A stretch of 38,830 bases of DNA, from assembly GCA_021823685.1 (NCBI GenBank), contig JAKANL010000001.1, positions 1-38,830 on the forward strand, in the 5' to 3' direction. A program made the translations under genes and the position numbers. The stretch is from a bacterium. GTDB taxonomy: Bacteria; Babelota; Babeliae; Babelales; UBA12409. Positions 25,037 to 32,533 of the stretch are shown in pieces. The notes under the pieces are model-generated. The model searched no databases. It worked only from the letters and a program-made list of their open reading frames with translations, and was not told the origin of the DNA. The stretch's first letter is position 1. Every line of letters starts with the position of its first letter.

Positions 25037-26401
25037 ATGCAGAAATCCAAAAAAGTTTATGTGTTAGATACCAACGTGTTAGTACACGATCCTTTGTCAT
25101 TGTACGGGTTTGCCGACGATATTGTTGGGCTGCCGATCATCGTTTTGGAAGAATTGGATCGTTTTAAGACGGAGAATTCTGATCGTGGACGCAATGCTCG
25201 TGATGTTATTCGCCGGCTTGATCAGCTGCGCGAACGTGGGTCGCTAAGCGCGGGGGTATTGCTCGATAATGGCGGCTCTTTGCGTATTGTTTATGCTCCC
25301 GATGTCGTCAAAGAACCGGTTAAAAAAACATCGGGATTTTCTGATGATGCCATTTTGGCCACCGCGCTTTATTTGCAAAAGGAAGGTTACGACGTTTCGT
25401 TTATTTCAAAAGATATAAATGCTCGCGTAAAAGCTGATGTGCTGGGCATTCACACGCAAGATTATCTCAAGGGACACGTAACGCCAGAAGAATTTTATAA
25501 AGGCTGGGTCAAGGCAAGCGTGCCGGCCATCGAGCTTAAACAAGCAGAGCCGGGTGTTTTATTCGATTTGCAAGCAGACTTGGTGACCAATCAATTTGTG
25601 TGGTTGACGAGCACGGGTAACGAATTTAATTATCGAATATTTCGGTATTTGGGGAATGGCCGCTTTAAACCGGTTGGTGATCCGAGCCAGGATTGGCCAT
25701 TGCAACAGCGCAATCCTGAACAGCTCATGGCGCTTGATCTTTTGTTGGATAAAGATATTCCCTTTGTTTGTTTGATTGGTCCGGCCGGTACCGGGAAAAC
25801 GTTTTTATCGTTGTTAGCAGGTTTGCATCAAGTGCTCATTGAAGATATTTACGAAAAAATTTTAGTAGCGCGTCCCGTGGTGCCCTTGGGGCCAGATATT
25901 GGCTATTTGCCGGGCGATATTCAGGAAAAACTGCACAGTTGGATGAAGCCAATTTTTGATAACATGGAGTTTATCTCACATGCTATGGCGCGTAGCCGGC
26001 ATTTGAGCAATGTGGCCTATGAGGCAGGGCGTAAACGTAAAAAACGTTATGGAGGAAGTGGGCTTTTGCCGCTTGATCAGCTGATTCGTGAAAATAAGTT
26101 GAGCCTGGAAGCCATTACGTATATGCGCGGGCGTTCGATTCCTTATCAATATGTTTTTATCGATGAAGTGCAAAATTTGTCGCCGCATGAAGTTAAAACG
26201 ATTATTACGCGTATTGGTGAAGGGTCTAAAATAGTGCTCTCTGGCGATCCGTACCAAATTGATTCGCCGTATTTAGACTTCAGCAGCAACGGGCTTGTTG
26301 TAGCTAGCAATAGCTTTAAGGGGCAATCGTTGTTTGGGTCGGTGTATCTGGATATTAGCGAGCGCAGCGAACTGAGCCGTCTGGCGGGCGAATTGCTCTG
26401 A
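25037..26401 (+). CDS. phoH2: PIN-domain plus PhoH-like ATPase (PhoH2/YlaK type)
   Basis: The 454-residue protein joins an N-terminal PIN nuclease domain (about residues 1-145; acidic residues in VLDTNVLVHDP, EELDRF, DDAIL and SKD) to a C-terminal PhoH ATPase. The ATPase has Walker A GPAGTGKT at 248 and Walker B YVFIDEVQNL near 373. PIN-PhoH proteins act as ATP-dependent RNA-unwinding ribonucleases in other bacteria, sometimes linked to stress or toxin-antitoxin functions. ATG at 25037 has GGAG upstream, and a TTGACA at 24973-24978 could be its -35 box, although the -10 candidate (TAACGA) is poor. The 3' end converges on yidD with a 10-bp gap. Confidence 0.93.
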   Translation: MQKSKKVYVLDTNVLVHDPLSLYGFADDIVGLPIIVLEELDRFKTENSDRGRNARDVIRRLDQLRERGSLSAGVLLDNGGSLRIVYAPDVVKEPVKKTSGFSDDAILATALYLQKEGYDVSFISKDINARVKADVLGIHTQDYLKGHVTPEEFYKGWVKASVPAIELKQAEPGVLFDLQADLVTNQFVWLTSTGNEFNYRIFRYLGNGRFKPVGDPSQDWPLQQRNPEQLMALDLLLDKDIPFVCLIGPAGTGKTFLSLLAGLHQVLIEDIYEKILVARPVVPLGPDIGYLPGDIQEKLHSWMKPIFDNMEFISHAMARSRHLSNVAYEAGRKRKKRYGGSGLLPLDQLIRENKLSLEAITYMRGRSIPYQYVFIDEVQNLSPHEVKTIITRIGEGSKIVLSGDPYQIDSPYLDFSSNGLVVASNSFKGQSLFGSVYLDISERSELSRLAGELL

Positions 26402-26411
26402 AGTTTTGGGA

Positions 26412-26630
26412 TTACGCGCGATAAAAAGGGTTACACGACAAAACGCGTTTAAAAATACGCCATAAGGCGCGCGGGAGCCGCTCATGGGTGAGCTGATACT
26501 GCGCATATGCCGTACAGGTAACGCGGTACCTGCAGCAGCCGTGGCTGCCCAGCATTAAACGAACTCCCTGGATCAGGAAGAGTATAGTTTTGGCTATGAT
26601 TTTTGAGGGATTTTTGACCAGGCGTTTGAT
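26412..26630 (-). CDS. yidD: membrane protein insertion efficiency factor YidD, start codon unclear
   Basis: This frame encodes a typical YidD: an amphipathic N-terminal helix (IIAKTILFLIQGVRLML), then GSHGCCRYRVTCTAYAQYQL, which matches the GPxCRFxPTCSxYA signature, and the conserved end RIFKRVLSCNPFYRA. YidD assists YidC-dependent membrane insertion. Its place after rnpA is the usual one. No ATG, GTG or TTG precedes the N-terminal helix. AAGGAA sits 5 bp before an ATC whose translation would begin with the expected KRLVK, and a CTG follows three codons later. The first ATG (26555), with AGGGAG upstream, would remove the helix and leave 47 residues. The 5' end overlaps rnpA by 37 bp in the ATC version. 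Confidence 0.8.
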   Translation of the reverse strand: MKRLVKNPSKIIAKTILFLIQGVRLMLGSHGCCRYRVTCTAYAQYQLTHERLPRALWRIFKRVLSCNPFYRA

Positions 26631-26944
26631 AAGAGTTCCTTGAGTTCCTGAAACGTGCAGTTTGTAAGCGGTTTGCGTGCAATAACGGCGATATCGTGTG
26701 TAAACGGTTGTGTTTTCGATGCTTGATAGAAAAGTGATTTTATGCGCCTGCGGAGTTTGTTGCGCGTAACCGCATTGCCGATTTGGCGTGGGGTTACGAT
26801 AAGAATGCGCGCAAAACGGCCGCTGCGTGGAGCGGCCAAAATTGTTGCTTGCGCAGTGCGCACAAGCCCTACTGCTTTTTTAAACAGAGCGTCTATTTCT
26901 TGGCGTGAAAAGGTGCTGATTTTACCAGCCGGAATCTCTGACAA
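26594..26944 (-). CDS. rnpA: ribonuclease P protein component
   Basis: RnpA assists the RNase P RNA in tRNA 5' processing. The 116-residue protein has the family core FSRQEIDALFKKA, the strand ARILIVTP and the signature RNR helix NAVTRNKLRRRIKSLFYQ. The start is TTG at 26944, only 4 bp after rpmH; the N-terminus includes about 12 residues before the conserved core. Gene order rpmH-rnpA-yidD is standard, but dnaA, usually upstream of rpmH, is not here. Confidence 0.93.
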   Translation of the reverse strand: MSEIPAGKISTFSRQEIDALFKKAVGLVRTAQATILAAPRSGRFARILIVTPRQIGNAVTRNKLRRRIKSLFYQASKTQPFTHDIAVIARKPLTNCTFQELKELLSNAWSKIPQKS

Positions 26945-26948
26945 TTAA

Positions 26949-27089
26949 TTATCCATTAACGGTGAGACGCTTGCGGCCTTTGGCGCGACGACGGCTTAAA
27001 ATTTTGCGGCCATCTTTGGTTGCCATGCGCTTGCGGAATCCGTGTTTGCGGCTGCGTTTGAGACGAGACGGTTTGTAGGTAATTGACAT
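26949..27089 (-). CDS. rpmH: 50S ribosomal protein bL34
   Basis: The 46-residue protein is short, extremely basic and matches bL34: [19 protein letters not shown] followed by the conserved [18 protein letters not shown]. It begins at ATG 27089 with AAGG 9 bp upstream. It is the first gene of the rpmH-rnpA-yidD unit and is preceded by a good minus-strand promoter. Confidence 0.97.
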   Translation of the reverse strand: MSITYKPSRLKRSRKHGFRKRMATKDGRKILSRRRAKGRKRLTVNG

Positions 27090-27141
27090 GTGCTTTTGCC
27101 TTTATTAATCGCTCATAGACCTATTAATATTTTATAACCCC

Positions 27142-27170
27142 AGTATAGGGCAATTTGGAGTAAATGTCAC
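27142..27170 (-). promoter_or_regulatory. promoter of rpmH-rnpA-yidD
   Basis: On the minus strand GTGACA (27165-27170), a 17-bp spacer and TATACT (27142-27147) each match consensus at 5 of 6 positions. The -10 box lies 52 bp before the rpmH ATG. I searched this gap for DnaA boxes because rpmH often borders oriC and found none. Confidence 0.6.
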
Positions 27171-27284
27171 GCCCAAAATGCTCTTGCGCAGGCAATAGGG
27201 CGTGCGTGGTGATTTTTCCTTAGGTAGCCTTTTATCAAAAGTCGCTTATTATAATAAGTGTTTTTTAAAGAAAAAGGGTTTTTT

Positions 27285-28109
27285 ATGTTCAAGAGATTGT
27301 TGATAGCTTGTTTGGTAATTGGTGGTGCTTTGGGTTGTGAAAGTGATTATACGTATTTTTCTGATGATGTTGTAGGTCGTTATAGCCGTGATAATCGTTT
27401 CGCGCGCGCGCTTAAGGGTGTGCAAAATGATACGCAAGTTATGGCGTTACTGGCTACCTGTGAAAGGCCCAACGCAGTTGATATTGGTGGCTACACATTA
27501 CTGGAACTGGCTGCTGAGCGTGGGCAAAAAGAAGCGGTTGAGAAGTTATTCGAAAAGGGTGCCGATCCTGCCAAGCAGGTTCCTTTAAAATATGCCAAAG
27601 ATCTTGCAATGGCGCAGTTATTACATAAGCATAATGCTGCTGGGATTGGGGAGCTTTTGGGGAAATGTATAGGGGCGGGACGCTTCAGGATACACGATCG
27701 AACGGTAGAAGAAATCAAGGAAGATCGTCTTTTGGCGCTGTGGGCTCTACGAAACGGGGCTTCTGCGAGTGCATCGAAGAACGACGGTTTTAGTTCCAGC
27801 CCTATTATTTGTGAAGCAATAAAATGGGGCGATCTTTTTTCGGTTATTATGTTTCTTCGCGGGCATGCTGATCTAAGAGATGTGGGCGATGCATCGGTTT
27901 TGTATTCCGCATATTGCGACCGTGCTGCGAATACTAAAGCTCAAGCTATTCATGAAGCAATTCTTGCTGCTGCTCATGGGAATTTCCCCGACATTAACTG
28001 CTCCATCAAGGATTATGTAAAAATCGGGATATCTGAGGAGAGTGCTAGGGGAATTTATGAAACTATGCAGGAAATTGTGGCATTGGAGAAAGAATTGCCT
28101 CGTGAGTAA
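27285..28109 (+). CDS. exported ankyrin-like protein
   Basis: The 274-residue protein has a hydrophobic signal sequence (FKRLLIACLVIGGALGC) whose end could be a weak lipobox; Ala instead of Leu at -3 makes lipidation uncertain. One clear ankyrin repeat is visible near residues 70-100 (GGYTLLELAAERGQKEAVEK, then LFEKGADP), with weaker repeats after it. Ankyrin proteins of host-associated bacteria often bind host proteins, but this is inference. The true start is ATG 27285; the extension from 27258 lacks a signal-peptide start. TATAAT at 27250-27255 is a likely -10 box. Confidence 0.68.
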   Translation: MFKRLLIACLVIGGALGCESDYTYFSDDVVGRYSRDNRFARALKGVQNDTQVMALLATCERPNAVDIGGYTLLELAAERGQKEAVEKLFEKGADPAKQVPLKYAKDLAMAQLLHKHNAAGIGELLGKCIGAGRFRIHDRTVEEIKEDRLLALWALRNGASASASKNDGFSSSPIICEAIKWGDLFSVIMFLRGHADLRDVGDASVLYSAYCDRAANTKAQAIHEAILAAAHGNFPDINCSIKDYVKIGISEESARGIYETMQEIVALEKELPRE

Positions 28110-28167
28110 AGCAGGGGCGTAGGTCAATATCGTGTGGTGCAATATCTATACCGTTATTGATAACATA

Positions 28168-29205
28168 TTACGCGTTGGTATCGCGTTGGCAGCTTGAAAA
28201 CATGCGTTTGCGAACTTTGGTGCCGCGTTTTGCCTCTAAATAGTGTGCAGCTGAAATTGCTGCCGAGCATCCCGAAGCCACGCAGTGCACGATTTGTCCG
28301 TTGGGGACATTGGCTGCCTTTCCGGCAACAAAGACGCCTGGAATTGGCGTGACCCCAACCGGAGATGCAACAACTTGGCTTTCTTCGTTTATGGGAAGCC
28401 GGTCTTTAAAAAGCTGCGTGCATGGTTCGTAGCCGATTGATACAAAAACGCCATTTGTTGGAAGCGTAAATGTTTCTCCTGAAACGTTATTGCGAATGTG
28501 CACATGCGTTACGTGATTTTCATCACCGACAATCATGGTTGGTTCGCAGTTGTGATACGCTTTTACTGTTGGGTATTTTAAAACGTCTGCAACCATTTTT
28601 TTGGGGGCGCTGAATGCGGCATCGCGGTTAATAATAGTAATTTGGCTGGCGTATTTATGGAGCCATTGGGCATTTTGTAGCGCTGCCATGCCACCGCCAA
28701 CAATGATAACGGGCTTTTTGTTATAGAGCGGTGCGTCACAGATGGCGCAGTTGCAGACGCCTTTAGTCCAGTATTCGCGCTCACCCGGGCAGCCAATTTT
28801 TTTATGCGTCATGCCGGTTGCCAAAATAAGTGCGTCGGCGGTAAATGTTTTGCCTTGTTGCGTATGTACGGTAAATGGGGTGTGGTTGAGGTCAAGCGTA
28901 TCAACTTCGTCATTGAGGCATTCGGCACCGGCGGCTTTGGCATGTGTGGCAAAGCGTTCGATAAGTTCGGCCCCGGAAATTTTTTGTGTTCCTGGCCAAT
29001 TTTCAATAACCGGAACGGTGGCCAGGAGGCTTTCGTTTCCGATGACGAGCGGTTTAATCTTTGCTCGTCCTGCATAAATAGCGGCGGTTAGGCCAGCAGG
29101 GCCTAACCCTACGATAATGAGTTGGTGGTGTTGTGTGGAATTTTCTTCTGGCATGATGGTGATGATCCAAGGAAGCCAGCAAGCGAACAATATTTTTTTA
29201 TTCAT
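28168..29205 (-). CDS. membrane-anchored thioredoxin-reductase-like flavoprotein
   Basis: The 345-residue protein has a TrxB-type fold. The FAD motif is VGLGPAGLTAA, the redox pair is C153-A-I-C156 (with an extra Cys at 151), and GGGMAA is the second nucleotide-binding loop. It differs from classic TrxB in three ways. It starts with a hydrophobic segment (KKILFACWLPWIITIM) like an anchor or signal. The NADPH-phosphate motif HRRxxxR is replaced by NRDAAFSA. The FAD-site Gly-Asp of the last motif is Gly-Lys (VAGKAANVP). AAGGAAT places the start at 29205, and an internal ATG at 29154 would remove the anchor. It may use another electron donor; function uncertain. Confidence 0.8.
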   Translation of the reverse strand: MNKKILFACWLPWIITIMPEENSTQHHQLIIVGLGPAGLTAAIYAGRAKIKPLVIGNESLLATVPVIENWPGTQKISGAELIERFATHAKAAGAECLNDEVDTLDLNHTPFTVHTQQGKTFTADALILATGMTHKKIGCPGEREYWTKGVCNCAICDAPLYNKKPVIIVGGGMAALQNAQWLHKYASQITIINRDAAFSAPKKMVADVLKYPTVKAYHNCEPTMIVGDENHVTHVHIRNNVSGETFTLPTNGVFVSIGYEPCTQLFKDRLPINEESQVVASPVGVTPIPGVFVAGKAANVPNGQIVHCVASGCSAAISAAHYLEAKRGTKVRKRMFSSCQRDTNA

Positions 29206-29233
29206 TTTTTATTCCTTATTCATATTTTTATAA

Positions 29234-29263
29234 AATTTAGCAGATTGTTTTTCCCATTTGCAA
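29234..29263 (-). promoter_or_regulatory. candidate promoter of the TrxR-like gene
   Basis: On the minus strand TTGCAA (29258-29263), an 18-bp spacer and TAAATT (29234-29239) lie 29 bp before the ATG. Both boxes match consensus at 4 of 6 positions. Confidence 0.35.
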
Positions 29264-29373
29264 TAATATAATGAGAAAAAAGAAGAAGCGTGGTAGTGGA
29301 CGTGTTTTTTTCTTGTGCGAATTTTTTGGCAGGAGAAACGTTATTGGTTGCTTTGATTGCGCGACAAACAAAT

Positions 29374-29400
29374 AAAAAGGGCCGCAATAAACCGCGGCCC
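29374..29400 (-). terminator. intrinsic terminator after the 148-residue exported protein gene
   Basis: GGGCCGC (29379-29385) and GCGGCCC (29394-29400) form a 7-bp GC stem with an 8-nt loop. Read on the minus strand it is followed by a T tract, 21 bp past the stop of the upstream gene. Confidence 0.8.
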
Positions 29401-29421
29401 ATAGAAAATGTTTTGTTTAAA

Positions 29422-29868
29422 TTATTTTTGAAATTGTTTTATGATGTCAGGAAATGTTACCGTTGGATGGATATAACAATTGTCCGCGATGAAATATGCT
29501 AGGCTCGGGTATGTGCTAGCGATGTTTGCCCATCTACTGCTATCTAGAAAATTGAATACTTGAATGCCAGGGTTTTTGACATTTCCCGCTGTAACATACG
29601 AAGTGAGATCAGGTGTGAGAACGGCCATGACTCGGCCCGCTCCACCAAACATTGCCGCATGGCCGATGGCCACGGGGGCATCTATGTGAGATCCTAGTCC
29701 ATATTTGATACCTACTTTCCTGAGATAATCTCCAGCGCGTATAAATCCAGCGGCTTTAACATCATCCATAAATGCGAAATATTGTCCGAATTGGACGTCG
29801 CTGAGTGTGGTGCCACACGTCATGGAAACCAGTAACATGATCGATAAGAATTTGGTGATCTTCTTCAT
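29422..29868 (-). CDS. small exported protein, function unknown
   Basis: The 148-residue protein has a typical signal peptide (KKITKFLSIMLLVSMTCG) and an aromatic, Gly/Ala-rich mature part ending in TFPDIIKQFQK. I do not recognise a family. The start is ATG 29868, with GGAG upstream; a second ATG at 29880 is in frame, and the much longer frame back to 30291 runs through the next gene and has no support. A strong terminator follows. It sits between two thioredoxin-reductase-like genes. Confidence 0.65.
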   Translation of the reverse strand: MKKITKFLSIMLLVSMTCGTTLSDVQFGQYFAFMDDVKAAGFIRAGDYLRKVGIKYGLGSHIDAPVAIGHAAMFGGAGRVMAVLTPDLTSYVTAGNVKNPGIQVFNFLDSSRWANIASTYPSLAYFIADNCYIHPTVTFPDIIKQFQK

Positions 29869-29962
29869 CTTTTTCTCCATTTTTAGGAAGCTAACTTGCT
29901 TGTTTATAGTTTTGCATGCTTTTAGCAATAAAAGCAATAGTTCTGGCCTATAAAATTCGTAG

Positions 29963-30754
29963 TTACTGTTTTTTGCCATTCGTCTTGGTTGGGATATGGC
30001 ATGATGGCGGGCGATGGGCAAAGAAATGTACTTCGCCATCTTGCGGGCAATTGATGTTGGGCAGGTGGGTAAGCCATTTGCCCACGATAGGGCAATGGAG
30101 CTTATAGTGGTCGGGATCTTTACCTTCAACAAACACGCGTAAATTATGGATATTATCTCCGGGCGGCATGGTTTGCTTAAATCCAAAGGCCGGCTGGATC
30201 CAATCATCTTTTGAATAAAGATTATATACCAATTCGATGATTTCCATATTAGGAAGGGTTTCGTTGGCGTCGATAGGGCCGCCGAGGGCATAAAGCGTTT
30301 TTATGGTTGGTTTTATTTCAAGCTCGGTGAGTAATTGGCTGGCGTGCGAACATACGTTAACGCCGTGGCTATGGGCTATGAGATGGATATGCGATTTTTG
30401 CGGAAAACACGTGAGAAAATGAGCGAGTTCGGCGGCGCCCTTTTTACGGCTTGAAAGGTAATAATCGCCAAGCCAGTTGAACCATAAGACATGCGCATGT
30501 TGTTTGTCGACGGCATGGTGCAGACTGTTGAAAAAGTCGCCGCCTAACCGAAACCAGGTGTTTTTAAATGCCCATGTTCCCGGTACGATGATATAAAGCT
30601 CGTGTGCCGCGCGCTGAGCAACCGTTGCGGACGCGCAGGCATGAAGTGCGGTTTTGCATATATGCGTTGGCGTAAGGGCAACCATGGCGTGCGTCTGTTC
30701 GTAGAGAATCAGCACCCAGATTAAAATAAGAAGAGCTAATTTTTGCCATGTCAT
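29963..30754 (-). CDS. exported alpha/beta hydrolase, lipase-like
   Basis: The 263-residue protein has an N-terminal hydrophobic signal or anchor (TWQKLALLILIWVLILYEQ) and a serine-hydrolase nucleophile elbow, HIHLIAHSHGVNV (Ser near residue 128). Likely acid and base residues are in SKDDWIQP and DPDHYKLH. This is the pattern of lipases and esterases of the alpha/beta hydrolase fold; the substrate is unknown. The ATG at 30754 overlaps the trxB stop by 4 bp, so it is probably translated with trxB. A longer frame starting at 30799 lies within trxB and lacks a signal at its N-terminus. Confidence 0.72.
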   Translation of the reverse strand: MTWQKLALLILIWVLILYEQTHAMVALTPTHICKTALHACASATVAQRAAHELYIIVPGTWAFKNTWFRLGGDFFNSLHHAVDKQHAHVLWFNWLGDYYLSSRKKGAAELAHFLTCFPQKSHIHLIAHSHGVNVCSHASQLLTELEIKPTIKTLYALGGPIDANETLPNMEIIELVYNLYSKDDWIQPAFGFKQTMPPGDNIHNLRVFVEGKDPDHYKLHCPIVGKWLTHLPNINCPQDGEVHFFAHRPPSCHIPTKTNGKKQ

Positions 30755-31680
30755 AGTGTGCCATTTAAAAAAGATATGGCATCGAGTGCGGCCATGCAAC
30801 CGTATCCAGCGGCGGTGATTGCCTGCCGGTAGCGGTTATCAATCACATCGCCGCAGGCAAAAACGCCCGGTATTGACGTATGTGTGGTACATCCTGTTAC
30901 CGTGATCGAACCATGCGCATCCATTGCCAGCTCTCCGGCGAATAATGCGGTATTGGGTTGTGAGCCGATACCGAGAAAAACTGCGTGTGCTGGAACGATC
31001 ATTTCGTGTTTAGTTTTTTTGTTGATGGCATGGACATTGTTGAGGCGTGTATCGTTTCCTGTGATGCGGCTGATGGTATGCTCAAAAACAACGGTTATTT
31101 CCGGATGCTGGGCCAGGCGCTGCTGCATGGCCTTTGAGGCCGTTAAGTGCGGCAGCTGGTGGATAATGGTGATCTTGTTGGTAAATTGTGCCAAAAAAAG
31201 CGCATGTTCGATGGCGGTGTCACCACCGCCGGCTATGACGACGGATTGATCGCGATAAAGCGCGCCGTCGCATACGGCGCAGGTGCTTACGCCCTTTCCC
31301 CAATATTCTTCTTCTCCCGGACAATTAAGGCGCCGTGGCGCTCTTCCCGTGGCAATAATTATACTGTTTGCATGAATGGTCTGTTTATTTTTCGTTTCTA
31401 TGATAAAGGGGTGTTGGGTTAGATCAACGTGCGTAACGGTATCAGCGATATAACGTGTACCAAAACTGGCAGCATGATTACGTAATTTCATAATGAGTTC
31501 CGGGCCCAAAATATGCTCTTGGCCCGGCCAATTTTCGACGTAAGCTGTGTGCGTAAGTTGCCCACCGGGAAGCATGCCGTCAAGAACGAGTGGCTTCTTG
31601 CCGGCGCGAGCGGTATAAAGAGCGGCCGTGAGTCCGGCCGGACCAGACCCTACGATTACGATTTGTTCGATATTCTTCAT
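30751..31680 (-). CDS. trxB: thioredoxin reductase
   Basis: The 309-residue flavoprotein has the FAD motif VGSGPAGLTAALYTARAG, the redox centre C134-A-V-C137 and a normal GDTAIEH loop, and it ends with FACGDVIDNRYRQAITAAG, the intact FAD-binding motif. Thioredoxin reductase passes electrons to thioredoxin and so to DsbD. The NADPH-phosphate motif HRRxxxR is replaced by HQLPHLTAS, so cofactor preference may differ. AAAGG precedes the ATG at 31680, and a candidate promoter lies upstream. The gene is coupled to the downstream hydrolase and is divergent from the cysteine-rich gene. Confidence 0.9.
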   Translation of the reverse strand: MKNIEQIVIVGSGPAGLTAALYTARAGKKPLVLDGMLPGGQLTHTAYVENWPGQEHILGPELIMKLRNHAASFGTRYIADTVTHVDLTQHPFIIETKNKQTIHANSIIIATGRAPRRLNCPGEEEYWGKGVSTCAVCDGALYRDQSVVIAGGGDTAIEHALFLAQFTNKITIIHQLPHLTASKAMQQRLAQHPEITVVFEHTISRITGNDTRLNNVHAINKKTKHEMIVPAHAVFLGIGSQPNTALFAGELAMDAHGSITVTGCTTHTSIPGVFACGDVIDNRYRQAITAAGYGCMAALDAISFLNGTL

Positions 31681-31700
31681 AACAACCTTTCTTGTTGTCT

Positions 31701-31728
31701 AGTATACGACGGGTATACCAACGTGCAA
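31701..31728 (-). promoter_or_regulatory. trxB promoter and paired GTATAC palindromes
   Basis: On the minus strand TTGCAC (31723-31728), a 16-bp spacer and TATACT (31701-31706) lie 20 bp before trxB. Two copies of the palindrome GTATAC (31702-31707 and 31713-31718) lie in the -10/spacer region, 11 bp apart centre to centre, about one helical turn. That spacing suits a dimeric repressor, but the site may be chance. Confidence 0.4.
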
Positions 31729-31829
31729 CGTCGCTTTTGTCTTTTGTTCAATAACTGGAATATTAGGTTTTTGCTTTTTGGATTTTTTGTCATATGTTGA
31801 ATGTGAATATGGTTCTAAAAAGGAGCTCG

Positions 31830-31916
31830 ATGTATGTGTTAGTTCATGGTGTTATTTTCTGTTTTTCCGACCAAAAGCCTGTTTTTAAGGAGAAAAAATG
31901 TTCAAGAAATTATTAA
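31830..31916 (+). CDS. possible 28-codon leader ORF overlapping the cysteine-rich gene
   Basis: ATG at 31830 follows AAAAAGGAG with close spacing and opens a 28-residue ORF that runs out of frame into the first codons of the cysteine-rich gene (stop at 31914-31916). It could tune translation of that gene. The composition is unremarkable, so this is a weak call based on the ribosome-binding site alone. Confidence 0.2.
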   Translation: MYVLVHGVIFCFSDQKPVFKEKKCSRNY

Positions 31917-32506
31917 TTGTTCTCGGTGTTGTTGTACCGTCCATGGTTTTATGTTTCAAAGATGATGACGGTGGTTTATGCAAAGCTTCGTGTGAAAAAT
32001 GCGCACCCGCGTGTCTTGATTGCGCGAAGGTATGTGCTGACTGCAAGCATGCTTGTTATGCCTGTGCACAATCGTGTAAAGAATGTGCCCCCGCTTGTAA
32101 AGCCTGTAAAAAGAAATGTGTTGACTGTGTTATTGCTTGCTATGACTGCAACGCATCGTGCAATGCGTATATGCTCGTTTGTGCCCCACGGGTACGAGGG
32201 TTAGTGCATGCGCGTTGTGGTAAATGCGCTACCGTGTGCGAACAGTGTGCAAATCTTTGCAAAGATTGCCGCGCGCAGTGCGAAAAGTGTTCAAAAAAAG
32301 ATCAAACACATACCGATTGCATAGCTGCCTGTGAAAAATGCGTTCAACATTGCCAATCATGCGCTGATATGTGCAAAGAATGTAAAAAATCGTGTGAACC
32401 GCTTAAACGTAAAAAAACTGAGCATGCAAAGAAACATGCGCCTGTCCATCACAAGAAAGCTGGCCACCAAAAAGGGGCCGAAAAGAAAATGCACGAGGGG
32501 GCGTAA
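31898..32506 (+). CDS. exported cysteine-lattice protein (DUF326/Csp-like)
   Basis: The 202-residue protein has a signal peptide (FKKLLIVLGVVVPSMVLC) and 36 cysteines. From C28 to C88, 18 cysteines alternate exactly 4 and 3 residues apart, so Cys fills every a and d position of eight heptads. A second block (C107-C131, 8 Cys) and a third (C141-C166, 8 Cys) repeat the 3/4 spacing. Residues 31-58 and 59-86 are a 28-residue duplication (both contain CAPAC and ACYxC). The tail is Lys/His-rich. The spacing matches the DUF326 repeat and copper-storage Csp four-helix bundles, so metal or thiol storage is likely but not shown. AAGGAG precedes the ATG; a terminator follows. Confidence 0.85.
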   Translation: MFKKLLIVLGVVVPSMVLCFKDDDGGLCKASCEKCAPACLDCAKVCADCKHACYACAQSCKECAPACKACKKKCVDCVIACYDCNASCNAYMLVCAPRVRGLVHARCGKCATVCEQCANLCKDCRAQCEKCSKKDQTHTDCIAACEKCVQHCQSCADMCKECKKSCEPLKRKKTEHAKKHAPVHHKKAGHQKGAEKKMHEGA

Positions 32507-32533
32507 TTACGTATAAAACACATAACCCGTTAG

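Noticed and set aside
26482-26682. 66-residue ORF between rnpA and phoH2 on the minus strand
   Set aside because: It is a shadow in another frame of yidD and rnpA; the yidD frame carries the recognised family motif.
27090-27284. Replication origin next to rpmH
   Set aside because: No dnaA gene, DnaA box matching TTATNCACA or AT-rich repeat cluster is present in this gap or nearby.
29869-30291. Long N-terminal extension of the 148-residue exported protein
   Set aside because: It runs antiparallel in frame through the 3' part of the hydrolase gene on the same strand and would bury a clear signal peptide.
31917-32204. 95-residue ORF overlapping the cysteine-rich gene
   Set aside because: It is a frame shadow created by the repeated TGT/TGC codons; it has no ribosome-binding site and the main frame has signal peptide and heptad pattern.
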